From contig JAOUFL010000161.1 of assembly GCA_029858245.1 (NCBI GenBank), positions 1 to 5,539 of the forward strand: a DNA stretch of 5,539 nucleotides, read 5' to 3'. The translations under genes and the position numbers were made by a program. This document shows positions 1 through 5,539 of the stretch, piece after piece. The stretch is from Candidatus Zixiibacteriota bacterium. Its GTDB lineage: Bacteria; Zixibacteria; MSB-5A5; RBG-16-43-9. Every line of letters begins with the position of its first letter. Position 1 is the first letter of the stretch. The notes beneath the pieces are model-generated. The model was not told the origin of the DNA. It did not search any database and saw only the letters and a list, made by a program, of their open reading frames with translations.

Positions 1-726
1 GTTCCTGATTTCAGTGGTGAATTTCTCAATGGTTCCGGCTATAATCGCCATTGTGCTCACAAACTCCGCATGTCTGTCCCTCTGTAATATCTGAGTAGAG
101 ATGGGAGCAGGTGCAAGTCCTGCTTTTCTGCAGACATATTCCTCCACTTTAGGTGAAAGATGAGCGAAAGTACCCACTGCACCTGAAAGCTTTCCCACCG
201 AAACCGTCTTTATGGCTTTTTTCAGTCTCTCTCTATCCCGTTCTATCTCTGAATACCATAAGGCGAATTTCAGACCTAAACTTATCGGCTCTGCCTGAAC
301 CCCATGGGTCCTGCCTATCATAGGAGTATTCTTATACTGAAAGGCTTTCTTTCTGATGACCCTGTTCAGTCCCTCTAAGTCCTTGAGGATGATATTGCCG
401 GCATCTTTTAAGAGAAGGGAAAGAGCGGTATCGACTACATCATAGGAGGTCATCCCTAAGTGAACATATTTGGAATCCTCTCCGATATACTCACCTAAAT
501 TGGTCAGGAAGGCAATCACATCATGCTTTACCTTCTGTTCGATCTGGTTGATTTTCCCCACATTAAAATTTGCCTTCTTACGGATGCGCGGAACAACACT
601 TCTGGGGATGTTTCCTAATTTTGCCTGTGCCTCACAGGCTAAAAGCTCAATCTCTATCCATTTTCTAAACTTATTCTCGTCCGACCACAGCTCTCTCATC
701 TGCGGCAGGATATATCTTTCAATCAT
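1..726 (-). CDS. purB: Adenylosuccinate lyase, N-terminal 242 residues (gene runs off the left edge)
   Basis: PurB is a cytoplasmic homotetrameric enzyme of the fumarase/aspartase superfamily. It removes fumarate twice in purine synthesis: from SAICAR to give AICAR, and from adenylosuccinate to give AMP. The frame is open from the ATG at 726 to position 1 with no stop. The start MIERYILPQM-RELWSDENKF is typical of the family. H68 (KHDVIAF), H89 (VHLGMTSYDVVDTA, 88-101) and H141 (GRTHGVQAEP, 138-147) fall at the same numbers as the three active-site histidines known in Bacillus subtilis PurB. GKLSGAVGTFA near 201-211 also fits. The mobile signature loop (SSxMPxKxN) and the C-terminal domain lie outside the window, so completeness cannot be judged. 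The ATG is 3 bp after the transaldolase stop and its Shine-Dalgarno lies inside that gene, so it is last, so far, in the ecfT operon. Identification is firm. Confidence 0.96.
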   Translation of the reverse strand, partial: MIERYILPQMRELWSDENKFRKWIEIELLACEAQAKLGNIPRSVVPRIRKKANFNVGKINQIEQKVKHDVIAFLTNLGEYIGEDSKYVHLGMTSYDVVDTALSLLLKDAGNIILKDLEGLNRVIRKKAFQYKNTPMIGRTHGVQAEPISLGLKFALWYSEIERDRERLKKAIKTVSVGKLSGAVGTFAHLSPKVEEYVCRKAGLAPAPISTQILQRDRHAEFVSTMAIIAGTIEKFTTEIRN

Positions 727-729
727 ATT

Positions 730-1377
730 TTATCCTTTCTTGACTTTTTCCCAATCAGCTAAGAAACTCTTAATACCGGTATCGGTCAAAGGATGTTTTA
801 CCAGCTGCTGCAGAATCTTGAAAGGCATAGTAGCGATGTCTGCACCCATAATTGCGGTATCAACCACATGTAATGGATTGCGGATGCTGGCTACTATTAT
901 CTCGGTTTTAATGGAGTAGTTCTCAAAAATCTTTACGATCTGCCCGATTATATCCATTCCATAATGACTGGCATCATCCAGCCTGCCAACAAAAGGGCTG
1001 ACAAAAGATGCGCCGGCTTTAGCAGCTAAAAGCGCCTGTATGGGTGCAAAGATAAGAGTGCAGTTGGTTTTTATGTCCTTATCCGACATCATGCGGATAG
1101 CTTTTAACCCGTCTTTGGAGATGGGAACTTTTATCACGATATTTTTACCGATTTTTACTAATTCCTCTGCCTCTTTTACCATTCCCACAGGTTCTAAACT
1201 CACCACCTCCGCACTGATGGGACCTTCCACCACCTGGCAGATTTTCTTTAAAAGTGTTTTATAATCTTCTTTCTCTTTGGAAAGCAGGGTTGGATTAGTG
1301 GTAACCCCATCCAGAATACCCCAGCTGGCAGCTTCTTTAATCTCCTCATAATTTGCAGTATCCAAAAAAATCTTCAT
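730..1377 (-). CDS. tal: Transaldolase of the small TalC/FSA type
   Basis: This 215-residue protein is full length for the short transaldolase / fructose-6-phosphate aldolase class (TAL/FSA, class I aldolase, TIM barrel). It starts MKIFLDTANYEEI and carries GVTTNPTLLSKE (24-35). The Schiff-base lysine is K83 in IVIKVP. Two positions separate transaldolases from true fructose-6-phosphate aldolase. E57 (ISAEVVS) stands where E. coli FsaA has Gln59, and F129 (SPFVGRLDD) stands where FsaA has Tyr131. Both favour transaldolase: moving dihydroxyacetone between sedoheptulose-7-phosphate and glyceraldehyde-3-phosphate in the non-oxidative pentose phosphate pathway. Automated annotation often calls such proteins Fsa. 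AAAGGAG ends 5 bp before the ATG at 1377. The gene is third in the operon, 26 bp after truA and 3 bp before purB. Family is certain; the activity is inferred from aligning remembered sequences. Confidence 0.93.
   Translation of the reverse strand: MKIFLDTANYEEIKEAASWGILDGVTTNPTLLSKEKEDYKTLLKKICQVVEGPISAEVVSLEPVGMVKEAEELVKIGKNIVIKVPISKDGLKAIRMMSDKDIKTNCTLIFAPIQALLAAKAGASFVSPFVGRLDDASHYGMDIIGQIVKIFENYSIKTEIIVASIRNPLHVVDTAIMGADIATMPFKILQQLVKHPLTDTGIKSFLADWEKVKKG
733..740 (-). promoter_or_regulatory. Ribosome binding site of purB inside the transaldolase gene
   Basis: The minus strand reads AGAAAGGA here, followed by TAAAAT and then the purB ATG at 726. The site overlaps the last codons of the upstream gene, whose TAA occupies 732-730. 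Ribosomes finishing the transaldolase therefore stop on top of the purB initiation region, which suggests translational coupling (inference). The site supports the ATG at 726 as the purB start. Confidence 0.75.
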
Positions 1378-1403
1378 AAACTCTCCTTTATAAGGTTGTT
1401 AAA

Positions 1404-2135
1404 TCAATAGTTGACTTTGACTAAATATAATCCTTTAGCTGGTGCAGTCAAGCCTGCTTTTTTATGGTCACGGGATTTAAGGATGTTCTTAAAATCTTCC
1501 AGAGAGAAATATCCCCTGCCCACATCTATCATCGTCCCGACCAGGCTCCTGACCATAGTATGCAGGAACCTGTTCGACTCTATCTCAAACTCCAGATTTT
1601 CCATCTTTTTTTCCCAGATTGCTTTTTGAACCTCGCAGATATTTTCTTCTCTGGATGATTCTGCAACACAGAAGGAGGTAAAGTCGTGTTTTCCCTGGAT
1701 GAGCCGGGCAGTCTGTTCGATTTTCTCAAAATCCAGATTATAAAAAACCTCCCAGACATATCTTCTTAAAAAAACATTTTTTCCAAGGTAAATCCTGTAT
1801 TGATAAACCCGGCTTTTTGCCCTAAATCTTGAATTGAAATCTAAATCCACCTCCTCTATGTCCTTTAGCAAAATATCCTCTGGCAAAAGTGAATTTAGAC
1901 CTTTCAAGATGGAATTCAAATCTAAAGTCGACTCTGTTTTAAAGTTCGCCACCTGAGCTAAAGCATGCACACCCGCATCGGTCCTGCCAGAACCAGTAAG
2001 ACTTATATCCTCACCTAAAATCTGTTTGAGCTTATTCTCTATTTTCCCCTGAACAGTTCTTGCGTTTGGTTGTCTCTGCCATCCGCAGAATTCGGTTCCA
2101 TCATATTCAAATTTCAGTTTGATATTTCTTTCCAT
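1404..2135 (-). CDS. truA: tRNA pseudouridine(38-40) synthase TruA
   Basis: TruA isomerises uridines 38, 39 and 40 in the anticodon arm of many tRNAs; it is a cytoplasmic homodimer. The protein has 243 residues, a normal length. It begins MERNIKLKFEYDGTEFCGWQ and continues RQPNARTVQGKIE. The catalytic aspartate is D53 in GSGRTDAGVHALAQV (48-62), with R51 beside it. Y111 in RVYQYRI and R196 in FLHTMVRSLVGTM match the conserved active-site tyrosine and arginine. It ends APAKGLYLVKVNY, the usual TruA terminus. An in-frame ATG at 2210 would add 25 residues (MDGFYNGRNN...) that are unlike TruA and lie entirely over the ecfT 3' end, so the ATG at 2135 is preferred. This start is 5 bp after the ecfT stop with only a weak AAGAAG in front, suggesting coupling to ecfT translation. 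It ends with TGA, 26 bp before the transaldolase ATG. Confidence 0.96.
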   Translation of the reverse strand: MERNIKLKFEYDGTEFCGWQRQPNARTVQGKIENKLKQILGEDISLTGSGRTDAGVHALAQVANFKTESTLDLNSILKGLNSLLPEDILLKDIEEVDLDFNSRFRAKSRVYQYRIYLGKNVFLRRYVWEVFYNLDFEKIEQTARLIQGKHDFTSFCVAESSREENICEVQKAIWEKKMENLEFEIESNRFLHTMVRSLVGTMIDVGRGYFSLEDFKNILKSRDHKKAGLTAPAKGLYLVKVNY

Positions 2136-2140
2136 GCTTC

Positions 2141-2944
2141 TTAAAGAATCAGAAGAACAGATACAAAGGAAAATAGGATGATTATTCCTGCCATTATAAA
2201 ATCCATCCACTTTAACTGCAACCTTTGATAGGAACTCCGTTTTTTCCCGCTTTGGAAACCACGAGCTTCAAGAGCCACTGCCAGGTCATCTGCTTTACGG
2301 AAGGAAGAGATAAATAGCGGTATAAGCAAGGGGGAGGTTTTTTTAATCCGCTGGATAAAACTGCCTTCAAAATCTGCACCTCTGGCCATTTGAGCTTTTT
2401 TTAAGTTCACCCCTTCTTCCAGAAGCAGGGGAATGAATCGGATGGAGATGGTGCTCATCAGGGAAAGCTCTTCTGTTGGCACCTTCAATTTTTTCAGGGG
2501 ACTGGAGAGTTTCAACACGCCATCTAAGAGCTCTGTTGCGGATGTGGTGAGACTTAAAAAAGTTGCTCCCAGGATAAAAAGTAAGAGCCTTAAGGAATAG
2601 ATAATGCCATTTTCAATACCCTTAGTTCCTATCTGAAAGTAGCCCAAGTAAAAATAGGTGCCGAAACTTTCCGAGGTTAAAAAGACCTGGAGCAAAAAGA
2701 TAAAAAGGAAAAATAAAATAAAAGCCTTCAAGCTTCTCAGCAAAATGGATAGACTGATCTTGGTTAAAAGGAATAATCCCAAAAGTAAAAAGAACCACAG
2801 CAAATAAAGCCTGATATTCACCGCTAATGCCACAAAGATAACCATTACCAGAACAAAAAAAAGCTTTATCCTGGGATCAAAGCGATGAACTATAGAGTCC
2901 TGTGCCTGATACTGCCCGATTGTCAGATCCTGGTAAATAGACAT
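2141..2944 (-). CDS. ecfT: ECF transporter transmembrane (T) subunit EcfT
   Basis: This is the membrane coupling subunit (CbiQ/EcfT family) of an energy-coupling factor importer. It links two ATPases (EcfA/A') to exchangeable substrate-binding S components that bring in vitamins or metal ions. At 267 residues it has the usual length. HRFDPRIKL (20-28) is the family's N-terminal motif, followed by hydrophobic segments near 29-60, 73-90, 113-133 and 250-267. Two Ala-Arg-Gly motifs in the cytoplasmic coupling helices, ARGAD (187-191) and ALEARGF (224-230), are the sites known to contact the ATPases; both are intact. The substrate cannot be told because the S component sets it, and neither S nor A genes adjoin. 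AGAAGGGG precedes the ATG at 2944 by 3 bp. It is the first gene after the promoter at 2971-2999 and is followed 5 bp later by truA. An ecfT-truA neighbourhood is also known in Firmicutes, where ecfA genes come first. Confidence 0.93.
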   Translation of the reverse strand: MSIYQDLTIGQYQAQDSIVHRFDPRIKLFFVLVMVIFVALAVNIRLYLLWFFLLLGLFLLTKISLSILLRSLKAFILFFLFIFLLQVFLTSESFGTYFYLGYFQIGTKGIENGIIYSLRLLLFILGATFLSLTTSATELLDGVLKLSSPLKKLKVPTEELSLMSTISIRFIPLLLEEGVNLKKAQMARGADFEGSFIQRIKKTSPLLIPLFISSFRKADDLAVALEARGFQSGKKRSSYQRLQLKWMDFIMAGIIILFSFVSVLLIL

Positions 2945-2970
2945 ATTCCCCTTCTACTAATCTCCAGCAT

Positions 2971-2999
2971 AATATAGCTATCCAGAGAATCAAAGTCAA
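2971..2999 (-). promoter_or_regulatory. Sigma-70-type promoter for the ecfT-truA-tal-purB operon
   Basis: On the minus strand a -35 box TTGACT (2999-2994) is separated by exactly 17 bp from a -10 box TATATT (2976-2971). Each hexamer matches the sigma-70 consensus (TTGACA, TATAAT) at five and four positions respectively. Transcription would start near 2964, giving a leader of about 20 nt that holds only the ecfT Shine-Dalgarno. No riboswitch fits in so short a leader. The next three genes have gaps of 26 bp or less with no terminator, so this promoter probably serves all four. Confidence 0.72.
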
Positions 3000-3003
3000 T
3001 TCA

Positions 3004-3034
3004 TTAAGAATCGCAGGGGATAGTCTTAAGAATC
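3004..3034 (-). repeat. Two direct 9-bp repeats just upstream of the ecfT promoter
   Basis: GATTCTTAA occurs twice on the minus strand, at 3034-3026 and 3012-3004, with start-to-start spacing of 22 bp (about two helical turns). The proximal copy ends 4 bp before the -35 box. Such placement suits an activator or other regulator binding in tandem on one face of the DNA. No regulator gene is in the window and the sequence does not match an operator I recognise, so the role is inferred and chance cannot be excluded. Confidence 0.45.
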
Positions 3035-3037
3035 AGG

Positions 3038-3913
3038 CTAAACCGCGATCCTCTCTCTCCAAACCGCAATCCAGATTCCGATGAAGATTAAAATCCCCCC
3101 CAGATAAATAGTGTCAGGCGGAATTTCTTTGAAGATCAAAAAAGCCAGAATCGATGCTCCGACTGGCTCTCCCAGGATGGTCATTCCTACCAAATGGGCT
3201 TTGACGAATTTCAATATATAATTGTAAAGCGTATGTCCGAGAAGGGTAGGGATTAAAGCCAGTAGCATAAAAAGTAAAAAGTTTTTCCAGGATAAAGGGG
3301 AGAAGTTAAGTCCTGCTATAAAACAGAAGGGTAATATCACTAAAGTTGAAATGGAATAGACCAGGAAGACATAAGGGAGAAGGTTCAATTTTTTTCTCAT
3401 ACCTCTACCGAGGGTTAGATATAAAGCAGCCATAACTGCCCCTATTAGAGAAAGAAAGTCCCCCTTCAGATTCTCTTTTCCAAACTTTATATCACCACCA
3501 GCAATTATGAAAACACCAGTTAAGGCAATCAGAATAGCCACAAACACCCAAAAATCTACTTTCTCCTTTAGAATCATAGGGGTAAATAATGCTACGAATA
3601 CAGGCTGTGTAGCAACAATCACCACTGAGCTGGAGACGGAGGTAAAGGCTAAAGATGAAATCCAGGTTACAAAATGCAGTCCTAAGAAGATTCCTGAAAG
3701 AATGCAGAGCAGAAGCTCATTCTTATTCAAAACCTTATAGTCTTTGAAGCCTTTTTTAATAAAAAAAGGGAAAAGTAAGATAGAGGCTAAACCCATACGA
3801 TAAAAGGCAATGATAAAAGAATGTGTATCCGAGAGTTTAATGAAAATAGATGCCCAGGAGACTGAGGATACTGCGAGAAGTAAAATCAGATAGTTTTTAT
3901 ATTGTTTTGCCAA
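3038..3913 (-). CDS. EamA-family (DMT superfamily) transporter
   Basis: This is a 291-residue inner-membrane protein with the usual drug/metabolite-transporter layout: two EamA repeats of about five helices each, roughly residues 8-139 and 152-286. The first helix carries SWASIFIKLSD (19-29). Each repeat ends with the characteristic motif: TQPVFVALF...LKEK (102-118) and GEPVGASILAFLIFKE (248-263). Members export amino acids, nucleotide sugars or other small metabolites. Nothing here indicates the substrate. The only usable start is TTG at 3913: an in-frame TAG lies three codons upstream (3922-3920), and the next ATG (codon 40) would remove the first helix. Only a weak AGAAAG precedes the TTG, so expression may be low. 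It sits alone, about 100 bp from the DUF362 gene and 93 bp from ecfT. There is no clear promoter in front and no hairpin terminator behind, so read-through into the ecfT operon is possible. Confidence 0.9.
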   Translation of the reverse strand: MAKQYKNYLILLLAVSSVSWASIFIKLSDTHSFIIAFYRMGLASILLFPFFIKKGFKDYKVLNKNELLLCILSGIFLGLHFVTWISSLAFTSVSSSVVIVATQPVFVALFTPMILKEKVDFWVFVAILIALTGVFIIAGGDIKFGKENLKGDFLSLIGAVMAALYLTLGRGMRKKLNLLPYVFLVYSISTLVILPFCFIAGLNFSPLSWKNFLLFMLLALIPTLLGHTLYNYILKFVKAHLVGMTILGEPVGASILAFLIFKEIPPDTIYLGGILIFIGIWIAVWRERIAV

Positions 3914-3977
3914 TGCTTTCTATATAGTTATGTAAATATCAAGACCTTACAGTGTTATACTCCAGATTTTTTGTTCC

Positions 3978-4010
3978 AAAAAGGTAGGGGCACAGCATGC
4001 GGTACCCCTA
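3978..4010 (-). terminator. Intrinsic terminator after the DUF362 gene, built on a near-palindrome
   Basis: Three bases after the DUF362 stop, the minus strand forms a 9-bp stem, TAGGGGTAC (4010-4002) pairing with GTGCCCCTA (3993-3985), with one G-U wobble. The loop is 8 nt. Two bases later comes a run of five T (3982-3978). GC-rich stem plus T run fits a rho-independent terminator, although the T run is short and slightly offset. The loop itself contains GCATGC, so the whole 26 bp is close to a perfect palindrome (11 of 13 base pairs in DNA). It could also be a copy of a dispersed intergenic repeat. Confidence 0.65.
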
Positions 4011-4013
4011 TAA

Positions 4014-5138
4014 TTATATCTTTTCCAGTATATAATCGCTTTTCCCCAGACCCAGCTTCTCCGCCTCTTTTATCTGAATCCGTGCATCTTTTTTATGCAG
4101 GACACTAAATATATCCTGCCCTTTTTTCAATTCCATCCCTTCGGCTTTGGATTGAGGTAGAGGAGCTGTCTTCTCAATTAAATCCATAGTAGAAGTTTCA
4201 ATTGCCACTATGTCATCCCCAATCAGTATGCCCTGGTCCTGAATCAGAGGATTATCCGAGATTGCCATACAGTCGCATTCCGGCTGGACATCCAGAATGA
4301 AATTGATATATAAAACCTTACCCTTTTCAAAGGTGTTTAAGACTGCCCCGGCTGCCTCTGCTAAGGCGGCTGAGAAATTTAAGTGTGATTGTGGTACTGA
4401 CAGTGCTTTTTCGGGACAGACCTTGACACATCTTCCACACCTCCAGCATTTTTCCTCATTTACTTCAAACAAATCTTTTTTGATTGTTATTGCTTCTACC
4501 GGGCAGTTGTTAGCACAAATAGCACAGTAGGTGCATAGTTTTTTATCCCAGGCCATTATCTCTGCCATCTGAAAATGCATCTTACCCCTGCCCCCCTCTT
4601 TCCAGGTACATCCTCTGGGCTGACGGCTAACACAACCCATTGCTAAGTTCTTTATAGCTCCGGCATAAGATGAATCTATGTGCCCTTTAACATGGGTTAA
4701 CACCAGCATGGATTTGGCATCATATATAGCAGAGGGAACGGCAAGCTCTTTTAAAAATTTTCCCGCCTTGACCATAATCGAGTCATATCCGAAGATACCA
4801 TCAGCGATAATCACCGGACAACCCAGGGATAGCTGGTTATATCCCATCTGATTTGCCACTTCTAAATATTCATACGGTTTGACCCGGGAAGAATCGGTCA
4901 CAAAGGGTTTGGCACCAATTTCCTTTAACTTTTCCGTCACCAATCTAACGAAGTTAGGTCTAAGAGTATGATGCCCCCCCCTATTCCCCAGATGCATTTT
5001 CAGGGGAACCAGTTCATCTCTGGAGAAATATTTCGAAAGGTCGATTTTTTCCAGAACTTTTTCCAACCTGCCCTGGAGACTATATGCATAATCAAATTTT
5101 TTTATCCTCGAATCGATAAAATAAACTTTCTCTGACAT
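4014..5138 (-). CDS. DUF362 / COG2768-type Fe-S centre protein with two [4Fe-4S] motifs
   Basis: This 374-residue soluble protein matches the uncharacterised Fe-S centre family with a DUF362 domain split around a ferredoxin insert. The N-terminal part has LVPLKMHLGNRGGHHTLRPN (43-62) and LTHVKGHIDSSYAGAIKNLAMGC (147-169), both DUF362 hallmarks. The bacterial ferredoxin insert has cysteines C202, C205, C208, C212 in CTYCAICANNCP and C231, C234, C237, C241 in CWRCGRCVKVCP, enough for two [4Fe-4S] clusters. The C-terminal part has the family's CDC motif (C288, C290) followed by ISDNPLIQDQGILIGDDIVAIETS. There is no signal peptide, so it should be cytoplasmic. The biochemical role of the family is not established; electron transfer or cluster-assisted chemistry is likely. 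AAGGGAG stands well placed before the ATG at 5138. A run of eight G (4981-4974) codes for part of R53-G54-G55. It follows a transsulfuration-type gene by 65 bp and ends in a terminator. Confidence 0.9.
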   Translation of the reverse strand: MSEKVYFIDSRIKKFDYAYSLQGRLEKVLEKIDLSKYFSRDELVPLKMHLGNRGGHHTLRPNFVRLVTEKLKEIGAKPFVTDSSRVKPYEYLEVANQMGYNQLSLGCPVIIADGIFGYDSIMVKAGKFLKELAVPSAIYDAKSMLVLTHVKGHIDSSYAGAIKNLAMGCVSRQPRGCTWKEGGRGKMHFQMAEIMAWDKKLCTYCAICANNCPVEAITIKKDLFEVNEEKCWRCGRCVKVCPEKALSVPQSHLNFSAALAEAAGAVLNTFEKGKVLYINFILDVQPECDCMAISDNPLIQDQGILIGDDIVAIETSTMDLIEKTAPLPQSKAEGMELKKGQDIFSVLHKKDARIQIKEAEKLGLGKSDYILEKI

Positions 5139-5203
5139 AATTTCTCCCTTAAAGCGATGTTTTTTATTTTAGTATAAGAAGAACTGATAGAAACGAATGC
5201 CAA

Positions 5204-5539
5204 TCAAGCCTTGAGTAATGCCTGCTTTAAATCATCTATGAGGTCTTCTGCATCTTCGATTCCGCAAGATAGGCGAATCATTCCCTTTGAAACGCCACCT
5301 TTTTTGAGCATATTCTCATCCAACCCGTAGTGTGAGGACAGAACCGGAATAGAGGCTAAGGATTCTACTCCGCCCAGACTAACAGCATTTTTAAAAATCT
5401 TCAGGTTGTTCAGTAGTCTAACAGTCGATTTCAAGTCCTTTAGCTCAAGCGTAACCATTCCGCCAAAACCCCTCATCTGTGATTTTGCCAGATTATGTTG
5501 GGTATGAGTTTTCAAACCCGGATAATAGACCTTTTTTAT
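5204..5539 (-). CDS. Cys/Met metabolism PLP-dependent enzyme (cystathionine gamma-lyase/synthase family), C-terminal 111 residues
   Basis: The frame is open to the right edge and ends in TGA at 5206-5204, so only the C-terminal domain is present; the PLP lysine lies outside. What is seen is VYYPGLKTHTQHNLAKSQM, then GFGGMVTLEL, then AVSLGGVESLASIPVLSSHYG, and finally GMIRLSCGIEDAEDLIDDL. This is the C-terminal signature of the transsulfuration family (Cys_Met_Meta_PP). The arginine of MIRLSCGIED is the known substrate-carboxylate ligand, and SLGGVESL lines the active site. Family members include cystathionine gamma-lyase, gamma-synthase, beta-lyase and methionine gamma-lyase, which make or break C-S bonds in cysteine and methionine metabolism. 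SSHYG replaces the more usual MTH sequence, and I cannot choose between the activities. The TTG at 5515 is not the start, because conserved sequence (VYYPGL) continues upstream of it. No terminator is seen in the 65 bp before the DUF362 gene, so the two may be co-transcribed. Confidence 0.92.
   Translation of the reverse strand: MKKVYYPGLKTHTQHNLAKSQMRGFGGMVTLELKDLKSTVRLLNNLKIFKNAVSLGGVESLASIPVLSSHYGLDENMLKKGGVSKGMIRLSCGIEDAEDLIDDLKQALLKA

Noticed and set aside
470..919. Plus-strand reading frame of 149 codons
   Set aside because: It lies antisense across the conserved purB and transaldolase genes, has no recognisable domain, and is explained as a shadow of them.
2136..2210. Longer truA start at an in-frame ATG (2210), adding 25 residues
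   Set aside because: The extra residues do not resemble TruA and lie wholly over the conserved end of ecfT; MERNIKLKFEYDGT is the normal TruA beginning.
3914..3977. Possible promoter for the EamA gene using TATAAC (3957-3952) or TATATA (3926-3921)
   Set aside because: Neither has a convincing -35 box at proper spacing; the second would start transcription at the TTG itself.
3902..4108. Plus-strand reading frame of 68 codons over the terminator and the DUF362 3' end
   Set aside because: It crosses a hairpin terminator and antisense coding sequence and resembles no family I know.
4297..4530. Plus-strand reading frame opposite the ferredoxin region of the DUF362 gene
   Set aside because: It is antisense to the conserved cysteine motifs, which fully explain the sequence.
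5139..5203. Possible promoter before the DUF362 gene with a -10-like TATACT (5176-5171, minus strand)
   Set aside because: No acceptable -35 box is found at 16-18 bp, and AT-rich spacers give such matches by chance. Co-transcription with the upstream gene is equally likely.
5513..5515. TTG as the start of a 103-residue small protein at the right edge
   Set aside because: The frame stays open to the edge and the family motif VYYPGL extends upstream of the TTG, so this is the tail of a longer enzyme.
1..5539. A new defence, mobile or CRISPR-type system
   Set aside because: All six genes with good coding signal belong to known families. No array, transposase, integrase, att site or toxin-antitoxin pair is visible.

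Overview
All recognisable genes in this window lie on the minus strand, so they read from the right end (5539) towards position 1. The gene set is bacterial: TruA, EcfT, adenylosuccinate lyase and a small transaldolase, with Shine-Dalgarno sequences and one good sigma-70-type promoter. The DNA is moderately AT-rich and coding is dense. I cannot name a phylum from sequence alone. The ecfT-truA adjacency is known from Firmicutes, but the genes after it differ. The mix with a DUF362 Fe-S protein would fit an anaerobic or environmental, possibly uncultured, bacterium; that is inference.

Right end (5539-4014): the last 111 residues of a PLP-dependent Cys/Met-metabolism enzyme (cystathionine gamma-lyase/synthase family) run in from outside the window. 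A 65-bp gap follows, then a complete DUF362/COG2768-type Fe-S protein with two [4Fe-4S] ferredoxin motifs. This gene ends at a nearly palindromic hairpin followed by a T run (4010-3978), read as an intrinsic terminator.

Middle (3913-3038): a complete ten-helix EamA/DMT-family transporter, apparently starting at TTG and standing between two intergenic gaps of about 100 bp.

Left part (2999-1): a clear promoter (TTGACT, 17-bp spacer, TATATT) with two direct GATTCTTAA repeats just upstream drives a tight operon, ecfT - truA - transaldolase - purB. Gaps are 5, 26 and 3 bp, and purB runs off the window after 242 codons. The operon combines a vitamin-transporter membrane subunit, a tRNA modification enzyme, a pentose-phosphate enzyme and a purine biosynthesis enzyme. 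It looks like a housekeeping operon rather than one pathway, although transaldolase (ribose-5-phosphate balance) and PurB (purine nucleotides) are metabolically close.

No gene-free stretch exceeds about 100 bp. I see no RNA gene, CRISPR array, insertion sequence or phage gene. I found no convincing new biological system. The points most worth a second look are the palindrome at 3985-4010, the repeats above the ecfT promoter, the ecfT without adjacent ecfA genes, and the pairing of the DUF362 Fe-S protein with a sulfur amino acid enzyme.
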